From the NCBI GenBank assembly GCA_030825115.1, contig JAPJQL010000010.1, forward strand, positions 27,683 to 91,682: a DNA stretch of 64,000 nucleotides, written 5' to 3'. The notes under the pieces are model-generated. The model was not told where the DNA came from. It saw only the letters and a program-made list of their open reading frames with translations, and made no database searches. The position numbers and the translations under genes were made by a program. The DNA comes from Lachnospiraceae bacterium (GTDB lineage: Bacteria > Bacillota > Clostridia > Lachnospirales > Lachnospiraceae). Within the stretch, counting starts at the first letter, position 1. Each line of letters begins with the position of its first letter. Of the stretch, positions 7,974 to 17,110 are shown one piece after another.

Positions 7974-9347
7974 CTAATCATGTTTAATTGCCTCAAGAGC
8001 GGGGATTTTAACAGCCTTATCCGCAGGATAATATCCTGCCCCTACTCCGATCAGAATGGAAAACAGAATCGCCGACAGCGCCAGCCACCACGGGATCACA
8101 GAGATGCGGGAAGCACCACTTGCCATATCCGGCGGCATCATCATGTCCATCCCGCCGAGTCCTCCCATGCCTACACCTGCTCCTGCAGCAAAGTTCATCA
8201 CCGCGGAAATCAGATAGCTGATTATCATGCCCGCAATCCCGCCGATCAGGCCGATCGCACCGGCTTCGATCAAAAATATCTTGCGGATGTCCTGGATAAA
8301 ACATCCCAGGGATTTCATAACGCCAATCTCCCTCGTCCGTTCGGATATGGACATGACCATCGTATTCGTGATCCCCAGGGCTGCCACAAACAGGGAGATT
8401 GCCCCTAGACCGCCCAACATCATCTGCTTCTGCCGGGCTTCCTGCTCCATTGGCTTTCGGATACTCTCCATCGAGCTGGTCCGAAAGCCCATCTTTTTTA
8501 TCTGCTGCTCCACCCGCGCCACGTCCTGGATGCTTTTCACCTTGACAATGGCGTTTTCGTATCCTTTATTCATCTCTTTCTTTTTCCCGGAAAGTTTCTG
8601 CTGTTCATCCAGGATTTTCTGCAGATCTTCCAGACGGAACACCAGACCCATGGAAGTCTCTTCTCCTTTTCCGTAATCCTCTTTCATCCTGCCGTCTGCC
8701 TTCAGTTCGTAGGTCAGTTTTTTTCCGTCATCTTTTCCGCTCTCCAGTTCCAGATAAAGCGGCGTCTTCATGCTGTCAAAATAGGGAGGCGGAGGGTTGG
8801 AAAATCCTGTGCCGTCATAGCTGCCCCACATATCGATCACGTTCTTGCCCGGCGGGCGTTTGGTATCTTCAAAACCGTAGGCGAAATTTTTTCCGGTCAG
8901 CACGTGGTTCGCCCCTGAAATATCCCACTTCCCCTCGGTCAACTGATATCCCATCCGTTCTGCCGCTTCCGCCTCCAGCCCCACTATGGTCACATATGTA
9001 TTCTTGTAGCGGCGGTTTCTCCCTGCGTACAGAGTGATGGGAACCTGCTCCACGGTGAGCTTTGGCGTCGCCGCCTCCACCCCTTCCAGCGCCTTGATCG
9101 CCGTCAGTGTATTTTTATTGAGCTTTGCCGCCGTCCTGCTTTTTCCTGCCCGGTAAACGTTGATCACAGTCAAATCGCCCATCTGCGCCAGCGCCTTTTC
9201 CTGGGATTCCTTCATTCCGATTCCAATGGAGATCATGATGATCACCGAGCAGCAGCCCAGCACAACGCCCAGTACCGTAAGCATCGTCCGCGCCTTATGC
9301 CGGAGCAGGTTCAGGGCGCATACTTTCAGCAGGTCTTTATTCTTCAT
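7974..9347 (-). CDS. MacB/FtsX-type ABC transporter permease
   Basis: This membrane permease of about 457 residues has one N-terminal helix (about 21-43) and a large extracellular MacB-type domain. Three C-terminal helices follow, with the FtsX-like stretch SISERTREIGVMKSLG. Unusually, the loop before the last helix is rich in Gly and Met (GVGMGGLGGMDMMMPPDM). It ends with the family-typical PALEAIKHD. The frame is open to a TTG at 9356, but GGAGG lies 9 bases before the ATG at 9347, which also overlaps the end of the upstream gene. It should pair with the ATPase at 11625-12338. Confidence 0.88.
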   Translation of the reverse strand: MKNKDLLKVCALNLLRHKARTMLTVLGVVLGCCSVIIMISIGIGMKESQEKALAQMGDLTVINVYRAGKSRTAAKLNKNTLTAIKALEGVEAATPKLTVEQVPITLYAGRNRRYKNTYVTIVGLEAEAAERMGYQLTEGKWDISGANHVLTGKNFAYGFEDTKRPPGKNVIDMWGSYDGTGFSNPPPPYFDSMKTPLYLELESGKDDGKKLTYELKADGRMKEDYGKGEETSMGLVFRLEDLQKILDEQQKLSGKKKEMNKGYENAIVKVKSIQDVARVEQQIKKMGFRTSSMESIRKPMEQEARQKQMMLGGLGAISLFVAALGITNTMVMSISERTREIGVMKSLGCFIQDIRKIFLIEAGAIGLIGGIAGMIISYLISAVMNFAAGAGVGMGGLGGMDMMMPPDMASGASRISVIPWWLALSAILFSILIGVGAGYYPADKAVKIPALEAIKHD

Positions 9348-11628
9348 GAGGCTCAACCTCCTCGTCAGTTACATCATCTGTCACATCATCTTCCCACGCT
9401 TCGCAGCTCTCCTCATCATCCGGCTGCTGCTCTGTGCGGCCTCTGCGTTTTTTTCTGATAAACAGGGCTGCTGCGCCTGCGATCACCAGGATGCCCGCCA
9501 CAGGAAGCCACAGCGGGATCCCCTTCGGTTCCTTCTGCTCCGCCGGGGCCTGCGCCTCCGTATTGACGCTCTCTTCCTGCACGTCAAAGGTTACCGGCAC
9601 TTCAATCTCTTTTTTCTTCATCGCCTCATCTTCATAGCTGATGATCACTTTGCCTTCAAATTTCCCCTGGCTGCGCGGCGTTGCCACAAAATCGATGCTC
9701 CCGTTTTTGCCGGATTCGAAGTTCCCCAGGCTAAGCTGTCGCTCCAGCACATCCACTTCGCCTTCCAGCTTCGCCTCCACATTGAATATCTGCCCGCGTC
9801 CCTTGTTGGCATATGGAACAGAAATGACCGCTTCCTCATTGACACGGATCGTATCGGTAAAGGACGGCGGACGGACCTCCAGACGGTCCGGCTGGTATAC
9901 GGGGATGGCGATCGCTTCATTCGTCGTATTCTGCTTTCTCTCCTTTTTATCCAAAAATTCATATTTAAAGGAAATCCCAAGCTTCGGAGACTGCAGCTTC
10001 GACTGAAACAACGCCTGTACCCGCACCGTCCTCGTCGTAGTAGCGCCCGGCGCCAGCGACGGGATATAGATCGTGTTGGAAGAATCGTTGATCGACAGAC
10101 CCTCTCCGGTATCCATCGACATCAGCACATTTTCCACCGCCGAGGTCGTGCTGGTATTTGCCACCTCCATCACAAGGTCAAATACCTGCCCCGCTTCTAC
10201 ATTTCCGCCGTAGGAATAGTTTCGGATGATAATGTTTGGCGTCGGGACTCCGATTTTTGCCGCGCTCCCGTCTGTAGGAATCACGATCTTACCAGAAAGT
10301 GTCCCCTGGGTCACCCCTTTGCCGGAATCATAGTCAAATTTCAGGCTGACCCCGATCAACTGGGAGGCGGACGAAGACAGCTCCGACGACGCTTTTAAAA
10401 GGACCGGGAGGTCAACAGACTGACCTGCTTTCAGTTCCCCGATCAGTCTGGTATCGGTGGCATCCATGAGGGCGATCTGCTCCGTCGGCTCTACAGTCGC
10501 CATCAGACCGCTGATATCTTTATTCTGGCTGGTGTTTTCAACCCGGATGACTGTCTGGAACTGTTCTCCTGCCCGTACTGTCCCCACTCCGCCGACACGG
10601 GTGATCTGGATCAGCGGCTGGCCGGATGCACTGTTGCCTTTGACCGGAATCATGACCTTTTGGACAGAAGTACCGTTTGTCAGGCGGTTTGCCGAAAAAT
10701 AATTATACTTCATCTCCACATCCAGGCTTTGGGACGCCCCGGAAAGATCCTGACCCGCCTGAAGGTTGATCTTGATCTCCGTGGATTTTCCTGTGTTCAG
10801 CCGTTTTATCACCCGGGAGTTGGTGTCATCCATCAGGTACATGGAACCGCCGGGGGTAAAGCTGACCATCAGATCCTCCACGTCTGCCGCTTTGCTGGTA
10901 TTTACCAGGCGCAGGGTGAGCTCTATTTTTTCTCCTGCTCCGACAGGCTGCGGATTGCCAACGCGCTCCACTTTCACGATCGGCTGTGCCGTAGCACTCT
11001 CTTCCCCGTCTCCGCTTCCCGAACCGGAATAATCCGACTCTTCCGCCTCGATAATATCAATAGAGAGGGGAATTGCTTCCATGCCGCTTCCCCTGTATTT
11101 TACGCCAAATCCAAAGCTTGTGTCTTTTCCGTTGTAAGTGATTTTTGGAAAAATCACATGGAACACAAGGTTTTCGCCTTTTTTCGACGTGATCTTCACC
11201 ACAGGAGAGCCGGTGGTCCGGTAGCTGTCCCTGTCCTTGCTGACCAGGATGTCTTTTGCCTTGACATCTCCGGTAGTCAGCGTATTGCTCTGCACCGTGA
11301 CCATCAGGCGGGCGCTTCTGCCCTTATACAGGGTATCCAGCGTGTTATTCGAAGATTCCGGACGAAACAGCTGGTATTCTTCGACTCTCAGGGTGTCGCT
11401 GCCAAGCTGTGCATTTTTTTCTTCATCTACAATTTCCTCCGATTCCGTCTGTGACCCGCCGGATGCCGTGGTCGAATCTACGGAAGGAGCCGGAGCTGCC
11501 GTCTCTGCCGGAGCCCCTGTCTCTGTCTCTGCCTTTACCGTAACCGGCGATGCGATCACAAGCCATGTACAAAGGGCGTAAACCATTCCTTTCCTGAATG
11601 CCCTGGTTTTTTCCATAATCCTCATCAT
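9337..11628 (-). CDS. Membrane-anchored repeat protein (CARDB/S-layer-domain-like) of an ABC exporter
   Basis: This 763-residue protein has an N-terminal signal sequence (after about residue 12) and an acidic Thr/Ala/Glu-rich linker. At least three roughly 130-residue repeats follow, each opening like PIVKVERVGNP, PLIQITRVGGVG or PNIIIRNYSYGG and containing VNTS/ENTS/ANTS and MDxT-type motifs. These look like immunoglobulin-fold CARDB or COG1361-type domains. Near the C-terminus a membrane helix (LWLPVAGILVIAGAAALFI) and a KKRRGR stop signal leave an acidic cytoplasmic tail. Its ATG overlaps the ATPase stop (ATGA), and the permease starts inside its own end. Position suggests an extracellular partner replacing a MacA-type adaptor. 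This is inference. Confidence 0.75.
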   Translation of the reverse strand: MMRIMEKTRAFRKGMVYALCTWLVIASPVTVKAETETGAPAETAAPAPSVDSTTASGGSQTESEEIVDEEKNAQLGSDTLRVEEYQLFRPESSNNTLDTLYKGRSARLMVTVQSNTLTTGDVKAKDILVSKDRDSYRTTGSPVVKITSKKGENLVFHVIFPKITYNGKDTSFGFGVKYRGSGMEAIPLSIDIIEAEESDYSGSGSGDGEESATAQPIVKVERVGNPQPVGAGEKIELTLRLVNTSKAADVEDLMVSFTPGGSMYLMDDTNSRVIKRLNTGKSTEIKINLQAGQDLSGASQSLDVEMKYNYFSANRLTNGTSVQKVMIPVKGNSASGQPLIQITRVGGVGTVRAGEQFQTVIRVENTSQNKDISGLMATVEPTEQIALMDATDTRLIGELKAGQSVDLPVLLKASSELSSSASQLIGVSLKFDYDSGKGVTQGTLSGKIVIPTDGSAAKIGVPTPNIIIRNYSYGGNVEAGQVFDLVMEVANTSTTSAVENVLMSMDTGEGLSINDSSNTIYIPSLAPGATTTRTVRVQALFQSKLQSPKLGISFKYEFLDKKERKQNTTNEAIAIPVYQPDRLEVRPPSFTDTIRVNEEAVISVPYANKGRGQIFNVEAKLEGEVDVLERQLSLGNFESGKNGSIDFVATPRSQGKFEGKVIISYEDEAMKKKEIEVPVTFDVQEESVNTEAQAPAEQKEPKGIPLWLPVAGILVIAGAAALFIRKKRRGRTEQQPDDEESCEAWEDDVTDDVTDEEVEPHEE

Positions 11629-12338
11629 TTCTCATCCTCTCTGCTCTGTACTTCATTTGAAATAATATTTCCATCCACCAGCCTTACGATCCGGTCCGCA
11701 TAACGCACCATCTCCGGGTCATGGGTCACCAGGATGATCGTCTGCTGAAACCGTCTGGAAAACTCTGTAATCATCTTCATGATCTCTGCCGTAGTCTTAG
11801 AGTCGAGGTTTCCCGTCGGCTCATCGGCAAAGATCACTTCCGGGCGGGCCACAAATGCCCGGGCGATTCCCGCTCTCTGCTGCTGTCCGCCGGACATCTG
11901 CCCCGGATAATGGTGCAGGCGGTGAGACAATCCGACCTTTTTCAGCATCCACTCTGCCGCCTGCTCCCTCTGTTTCTGGGATACTCCCCGGAACATGAGC
12001 GGCATAGCCACATTTTCGATAGCCGTCATGGTAGGCAGCAGGTTATACGCCTGGAAGATAAATCCGATATGGCGCTGCCGAAATCCCGCAAGCTGGTTTT
12101 CATCCATTCGGGAAATGCTCTCCCCCCGGATAAAAACCTCCCCCCTTGTCGGTTTTTCCATCCCGGCAAGCTGATTGAGGAGCGTGCTCTTTCCGGAACC
12201 AGAGGTTCCGAAAATGCAGCAGATCTCTCCTTTATATATTTTCAGGTTGATCCGGTTTAATGCCACTACCTCTTCGTCTCCCATCTGGTAGACTTTCCGG
12301 ATATCCTTCACATGTATCATAGGTTTTTGATTGTTCAT
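11625..12338 (-). CDS. ABC exporter ATPase (LolD/MacB class)
   Basis: This cytoplasmic ATPase of 237 residues carries Walker A GTSGSGKST, the signature SGGQQQRAGIARAF, Walker B VIFADEPTGNLDS and the switch histidine in ILVTHDPEM. All are typical of ATPases that serve FtsX-fold permeases. An ATG at 12350 is possible, but GGATGG is better spaced (8 bases) from the ATG at 12338. It is first in the operon ATPase, repeat protein, permease, regulator, kinase. It most likely drives export of, or mechanically removes, a peptide or lipid substrate. Confidence 0.9.
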   Translation of the reverse strand: MNNQKPMIHVKDIRKVYQMGDEEVVALNRINLKIYKGEICCIFGTSGSGKSTLLNQLAGMEKPTRGEVFIRGESISRMDENQLAGFRQRHIGFIFQAYNLLPTMTAIENVAMPLMFRGVSQKQREQAAEWMLKKVGLSHRLHHYPGQMSGGQQQRAGIARAFVARPEVIFADEPTGNLDSKTTAEIMKMITEFSRRFQQTIILVTHDPEMVRYADRIVRLVDGNIISNEVQSREDEK

Positions 12339-12365
12339 TTCTGAATCCATCCTTTCATGATGGAT

Positions 12366-12394
12366 ATTCTAGATGAGAAATACAGAAAATTTAG
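12366..12394 (-). promoter_or_regulatory. Promoter of the exporter-two-component operon
   Basis: A good -10, TAGAAT (12366-12371), lies 17 bases from a poor -35, CTAAAT (12389-12394). A weak -35 next to a regulator-type repeat (12404-12423) is what an activator-dependent promoter looks like. Confidence 0.5.
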
Positions 12395-12403
12395 GTATGA
12401 AAA

Positions 12404-12423
12404 ATCTTAAGAAATCTTAAGAA
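12404..12423 (-). promoter_or_regulatory. Tandem 10-bp repeat, candidate OmpR-type regulator site
   Basis: The minus strand carries TTCTTAAGAT twice in direct succession, with a 10-base period, starting 10 bases upstream of the -35. OmpR-family regulators bind direct repeats with 10-11 base spacing on one helix face. The operon it precedes encodes such a regulator. Confidence 0.6.
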
Positions 12424-12424
12424 G

Positions 12425-13216
12425 CTATTGTCTCTTCCCTTTTACAAATTTTGTCGGAGACTGTAAAGTATACTTTTTAAACACTGAACAGAAGTGCTTG
12501 TAATCCGTAAACCCGGTCGCATCCGATATCTCGCCGATCCGGTACTGCCCTGTGTTCAGCATTGCCACCGCCTGCTGGATCCTGTATTTATTGAGAAAGT
12601 CAAGAAAGGTCTGTCCCGTGACTTCCTTAAACTTGCGGCTCAGATAGCTGGCGCTGACGCCGAGTTCCTCCGATATCCCCTCGACGCTCAGCTTCTGGTC
12701 ATACTGTTCCCGGATCCGCTCCACCGTCCTGGAAATATACTGGTTTTCAGAGCGGTCAAGCTGTATATAATACTCCAGATTCAGGTTGCCGCCTTCAAGC
12801 TCCGCCTGCTCCAATGCCTCCATCGCATTCTCCACCTGGCGCTCCCCTTCAATCTCACCGCTCAGGCGTTCCATGATCCGGGCCAGTTCCTGCTCGTTCA
12901 CGGGCTTTAGCAGATATTCGCTCACCCGGGCGTCGATCGCCCTTCTGGCATACTCAAAATCTGCATAGCTCGTCAGCAGGATGCTCTTGAATTTCACCGT
13001 CTCCGATGCCCGCTTTACCATCTCGATCCCATCCATAAACGGCATATAGATATCGGCGATCACCACATCCGGCCGGCATTCCACGATCTTTTCCAGACCT
13101 TCCTGCCCGTTGGCGGCTTCTCCCACCACCACACAGTTCATTCCCAGCCAGTCAATGGTAAACATCATTCCTTTTCGGATGATATCTTCATCTTCCACAA
13201 TCAATACTCTCAGCAT
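12425..13216 (-). CDS. YesN-type response regulator with AraC DNA-binding domain
   Basis: The protein has 263 residues. The receiver domain at 1-120 has acidic Glu8/Asp9 and phospho-site Asp55 in IADIYMPFMDG. A linker leads to two AraC-type helix-turn-helices at about 165-262 (GVSASYLSRKFKEVTG and then IGEISDATGFTDYKHFCSVFKK). It follows the YesM-type kinase by 12 bases. The expected role is transcriptional activation, plausibly of the iron-type transporter directly upstream of its operon. Confidence 0.9.
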   Translation of the reverse strand: MLRVLIVEDEDIIRKGMMFTIDWLGMNCVVVGEAANGQEGLEKIVECRPDVVIADIYMPFMDGIEMVKRASETVKFKSILLTSYADFEYARRAIDARVSEYLLKPVNEQELARIMERLSGEIEGERQVENAMEALEQAELEGGNLNLEYYIQLDRSENQYISRTVERIREQYDQKLSVEGISEELGVSASYLSRKFKEVTGQTFLDFLNKYRIQQAVAMLNTGQYRIGEISDATGFTDYKHFCSVFKKYTLQSPTKFVKGKRQ

Positions 13217-13228
13217 CTGATTCTCCTC

Positions 13229-14923
13229 CTATGCTTCGTCCCGTTTTTCCGGCAGCGTCACCACAAGCGTCGTCCCATACCCTTCCGCGCTCCGCACTTC
13301 CACACCGTATGCCCTGCCGTAGAGCAGACCGATCCTCCTGTGGATATTGTAAATCCCGGAATGGCGGCTTTTGTTCTCCGGCTGATTTAAAAGGCTGACC
13401 AGTTCACTGAGCACCTGCGGCGTCATACCGATCCCGTCGTCCCGGCAGATCATGATCAGCTTTCCCTCGTGCAGATACGCCTTCAGCTCCACGGTCAATT
13501 CTGCCTGATTGCCAAATCCATATTTTACTGAATTTTCAATCATCGGCTGGAGCACCAGCTTTGGAATCCTGCATCCAAGCGCCTCCGGCTCTACATCGAT
13601 CTTATAGGAAAACCTTCTGTTAAACCGGTAGCGCAAGATCGTCAGATAATTTTCCAGATGTTCCAGGTCCTCTTTAAGCGTAACCTCCGCCTCCCCGCCG
13701 TCCAGGCTGTAGCGCAAAAGCCCCGACAGGCTGTACACCATCTTTTCTGCGATATCCGGCTCCATCTTGCACATATACCGGATATTTTCCAGTGTATTAT
13801 AGAGAAAATGCGGATTGAACTGGGATTCCAGCTGTTTATTCTGAGAAGACGCCACCAGCTCCGCCATCTTTTGATTGTTCTCCATCTGGGTTTTCAGGCT
13901 GGCGATCATCGAATTGTAGGTGTCTGCGATCGTGGCAAACTCATTGTCCCGCTCAATCTCTATCGTCCGTTCCAGATTTCCGCCCGCCGCATCCTCCATC
14001 ACCTCTAAAATCCGGTAAAAATCCTCGGTCTTTTTCTCTGTCACTCTTCTGGTGTTAAAAAGCATCCAAACTGCCATCAGCACCAGCGCCGTCAAAACCA
14101 GGCTTCCTCCCAGCGTCAGGGAAACCACAATGTTCTGGATGTCCGACACCGCGTACACCTGAAACAGACCGCCGCAGGCCGCTCCGGAAGCTGCCAGCCA
14201 CACATGGTGGTTCCAGGTCAGATATGCCCCGGCCGTCTGAAGCTCCGGGATCAAACGGCTGGCGGACGTCAGAAACTGCTGGTTGTTGCTGATGACCGCC
14301 CATCCGAAGCGGTCCGTCACGATCGTCTGGGCATCCGACCGGCCAAGCAGCTGGTTAAAGCAGTTTCCCCGGATCAGGACCAGGGCATAGCCGACCACTT
14401 CCCCGTCTTCCACGGCCGCCCTTCCAAGCGCCATCATCCGGTTCTGTACTTCCCACGGCTGGATCAGCCGCACAGCCATCTTTAAAGGTTCCCGTTCCAT
14501 CATCCCCAGAATCCCCCATCCGGCATCCACGTCTGCCGTGAGCTCTTTGGGCAGTGCGCCGCCTTCGGAAAACAAAGGCCTTCTGTCCTGATCCAGCAAA
14601 AAAAATTCCGCCTCATATCCCAGTTCGTCTTCCATCCGGTAAAACTGCTCAAATACCCGAACCCGTTCCCGGCTCCCGGTCAGGCCCGTGAACAGATCCG
14701 GCTGTCCGGCAAAGGCTTCCAGCACTTTCCCATATCCTTCCACGGTCCGGTCCAGTTCTTCCGTTACATACCGGCAGTGTTCCAGGTTTCCCTTTCGTTT
14801 TCCATGTAAAAGAGCCCCCATAAATACGATCCCGCAGGCAAGTGTAAACACGACCGCCGGGATAATGGCATATACGATAAACATCCGCCGCAGTTCGTCC
14901 CGGAAATACCGCTCTTTTTTCAA
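13229..14923 (-). CDS. YesM-type sensor histidine kinase
   Basis: This 564-residue membrane kinase has helices near residues 15-38 and about 280-300 enclosing a large extracellular sensor region. A HAMP domain and the LytS/YesM-class kinase core follow, with the phosphorylation motif NPHFLYNTLENIRYM. The ATPase domain has PMIENSVKYG and RDDGIGM. Its start overlaps the stop of the upstream binding-protein gene by 4 bases. That coupling suggests the kinase reads ligand occupancy of the binding lipoprotein. Confidence 0.9.
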   Translation of the reverse strand: MKKERYFRDELRRMFIVYAIIPAVVFTLACGIVFMGALLHGKRKGNLEHCRYVTEELDRTVEGYGKVLEAFAGQPDLFTGLTGSRERVRVFEQFYRMEDELGYEAEFFLLDQDRRPLFSEGGALPKELTADVDAGWGILGMMEREPLKMAVRLIQPWEVQNRMMALGRAAVEDGEVVGYALVLIRGNCFNQLLGRSDAQTIVTDRFGWAVISNNQQFLTSASRLIPELQTAGAYLTWNHHVWLAASGAACGGLFQVYAVSDIQNIVVSLTLGGSLVLTALVLMAVWMLFNTRRVTEKKTEDFYRILEVMEDAAGGNLERTIEIERDNEFATIADTYNSMIASLKTQMENNQKMAELVASSQNKQLESQFNPHFLYNTLENIRYMCKMEPDIAEKMVYSLSGLLRYSLDGGEAEVTLKEDLEHLENYLTILRYRFNRRFSYKIDVEPEALGCRIPKLVLQPMIENSVKYGFGNQAELTVELKAYLHEGKLIMICRDDGIGMTPQVLSELVSLLNQPENKSRHSGIYNIHRRIGLLYGRAYGVEVRSAEGYGTTLVVTLPEKRDEA

Positions 14924-15987
14924 CGCCCGTCCCCCCTTACCGGCTGTACCGACCGGTAAATCTGCTCAAACCGCTCCAGCCATTCCTGCTTTTTCTCCCT
15001 TACCACCGGTTTCTCATCGTGTATCATCTTGATCATCGCCCGGTCCGGCAGATACTCCGGCTCTTCCACATCCATCCGCACGGAACGGCGGTCCAGCCTT
15101 GCGCAGATGATCGACTGGCAGTCCTTTCCCGTCACAAAATCCACAAACGCCTGCGCCCCTTCCAGATGCCCGGTCCCTTTTCGGATGCACACCACATCCG
15201 GGGTTGAGATCACCCCTTCTTTCATATAAACCAGGTTCACCGGCTTTCCGTCCGCCACATAATGGGCGCCTCCCTCTTCAAAGGTCAGCCCCACGACAAA
15301 CCGGCCTTCCCCCACTCCCCGGTATACGTCGGACGAACCGCTCAGCAGATTGCCATCCAGGTTCCGGCAGAACGATTCCACATAATCCCATCCCGCCTCC
15401 GGCTTCCCGTCCCCCATCGCGTACAGCATATTGATGAGATGCTCGTAGGCCGACGAAGATCTGGCCGGATCGCACATGGCGATTTTCCCCTTAAGCTCCG
15501 GGTTTAAAAGGTCCGCATATCCTTCCACGGGGATATCCCCGATCAAATTCGTATTCACCATCAGAACGCTTGGAACATCCGTGAAACGGGTGATGTTCCC
15601 CTCCACGTTCCGGTACTCCTCCTGCACCATGTCTTCATTAACGCTGATATAGTGCTCAAACAACTCTGCTTTCTCAATCGTTGTCGAATAAGAACCGCCC
15701 CAGAAAATATCACAGCGCGGTTCCTCCCCCTTCTCTGCCTTCGCAAGCAGTTCTCCCGTCCCGCCGGTCTGAACGTCCACGCAGATTCCGGTCCGCGCCT
15801 CAAATTCCGAGACGATCGGGTTGATAAACTCAAGAGGATGAGGGCAGTATACCACCAGCGCCTCATCCGTCTCACCTGTCCTTGCCGCCGTCTTTTGTGT
15901 ACAGCCGGTCAGGCACATCCCTGCAAGACCGGCTGCCAATACGGCCGCAGCTGTACAATATTGCTTCCACATTTTTTTCTTACGCAC
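14920..15987 (-). CDS. Regulatory solute-binding lipoprotein (Fe3+-type family 1) linked to a two-component system
   Basis: This is a 355-residue extracellular lipoprotein with lipobox LTGC (Cys29). The mature part resembles iron- and phosphonate-type binding proteins (VVYCPHPLEFINPIVSEFEARTG, then DIFWGGSYSTTIEKAELF). Start is GTG after GGAAGG. It is not next to its own permease; instead it is coupled to a YesM kinase and YesN regulator and lies 45 bases after the ATPase of an iron-type importer that has its own binding protein. I infer a sensing rather than a transport role. The ligand could be ferric iron, a chelate or a phosphorylated organic acid. Confidence 0.82.
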   Translation of the reverse strand: MRKKKMWKQYCTAAAVLAAGLAGMCLTGCTQKTAARTGETDEALVVYCPHPLEFINPIVSEFEARTGICVDVQTGGTGELLAKAEKGEEPRCDIFWGGSYSTTIEKAELFEHYISVNEDMVQEEYRNVEGNITRFTDVPSVLMVNTNLIGDIPVEGYADLLNPELKGKIAMCDPARSSSAYEHLINMLYAMGDGKPEAGWDYVESFCRNLDGNLLSGSSDVYRGVGEGRFVVGLTFEEGGAHYVADGKPVNLVYMKEGVISTPDVVCIRKGTGHLEGAQAFVDFVTGKDCQSIICARLDRRSVRMDVEEPEYLPDRAMIKMIHDEKPVVREKKQEWLERFEQIYRSVQPVRGDGR

Positions 15988-16032
15988 GTTTTCCTTCCAC
16001 GACCTGTCTTTTTGTTTATTGTAACAATCTGC

Positions 16033-17109
16033 CTACAGAATGTAAACCCCTTTCGGGTCAAAGTCCAGGTATGCCTTCTCGCCCACTTCATAGATGCGGC
16101 GGTTGACCGGGTTGTAGTCCGTAATCTGCACTTCCATATCCCCGACCAGCGCCTGGTAATACTGATAGCTTCCCATAAAGGTGGACAGTGTGACCGTCGC
16201 CTCCAAAATCCCTTTTTCCGAAAGGACCACCGCCTCCGGGCGGATGACAAGGGTCGCCTCGTCCCCGGCTTTTGCGTTCGCGAAATTGTTGGCTTCCAGA
16301 TCCTGTCCAGCGACCTGGATCTGCGCCTTTTCCCCTTCTGCCCGGACTACCCTGGCCTGCAGGAAATTCGCCTCGCCGATAAAGTCCGCTACAAATCTGG
16401 ACTTGGGATGATAGTAGATCTCCCGCGGAGTGCCAATCTGCTCTACTTTTCCCTTGCTCATGATGATGATCTTGTCGGAGATGCTCATCGCCTCCGACTG
16501 GTCATGGGTCACGTAGATGGCGGTGATCCCGACCTTCTGCTGGATCTTCCGGATCTCCGTCCTCATGGTGACTCTCAGCTTTGCATCCAGGTTGCTGAGC
16601 GGCTCGTCAAAGAGCAGTACACTCGGCTCGATGACCAGCGCCCGTGCCAGCGCAACACGCTGCTGCTGCCCGCCGGAGAGCTGGTTCGTCATGCGGGATT
16701 CCATGCCGTCCATCTCCACCAGCTTTAAGATGTCCATGACACGCCTGTGGATCTCTTCCTTTGGCAGCTTCCGGATCTTCAGGCCATAGGCCACATTGTC
16801 AAACACATTGTAGTGGGGAAGCAGAGCATAGCTCTGGAACACCATAGCCGTATCGCGTTTATTCGGAGTCAGGCTGTTGATCGCCTCATCCCCAAGATAG
16901 ATATCGCCCTCATCCGGGCTCTCAAACCCGGCGATCATACGGAGCGTCGTCGTCTTGCCGCAGCCGGACGGGCCAAGCAGCGTGACAAAGGTCCCCGGCT
17001 CGATGTCGAGTGTCGTATCCTCCACCGCATAAAATTCCTTTCCGGTCTTCGGGTCGTTGTAAATCTTGGACACGTGCTCCAGACGGACTCCCTTTTTCTG
17101 TTTTTCCAT
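16033..17109 (-). CDS. ABC importer ATPase (FbpC/PotA class)
   Basis: This cytoplasmic ATPase of 358 residues has Walker A GPSGCGKT (46-53), the signature LSGGQQQRVALARAL, Walker B VLLFDEPLSNLD and the histidine VTHDQSEAM. A C-terminal TOBE-like regulatory domain (about 240-358) follows. It starts one base after the permease gene stops, so they are one transcript. Sequence alone does not separate ferric iron from polyamine or thiamine ATPases. The binding protein and fused permease favour the iron/phosphonate group. Confidence 0.88.
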   Translation of the reverse strand: MEKQKKGVRLEHVSKIYNDPKTGKEFYAVEDTTLDIEPGTFVTLLGPSGCGKTTTLRMIAGFESPDEGDIYLGDEAINSLTPNKRDTAMVFQSYALLPHYNVFDNVAYGLKIRKLPKEEIHRRVMDILKLVEMDGMESRMTNQLSGGQQQRVALARALVIEPSVLLFDEPLSNLDAKLRVTMRTEIRKIQQKVGITAIYVTHDQSEAMSISDKIIIMSKGKVEQIGTPREIYYHPKSRFVADFIGEANFLQARVVRAEGEKAQIQVAGQDLEANNFANAKAGDEATLVIRPEAVVLSEKGILEATVTLSTFMGSYQYYQALVGDMEVQITDYNPVNRRIYEVGEKAYLDFDPKGVYIL

Positions 17110-17110
17110 A

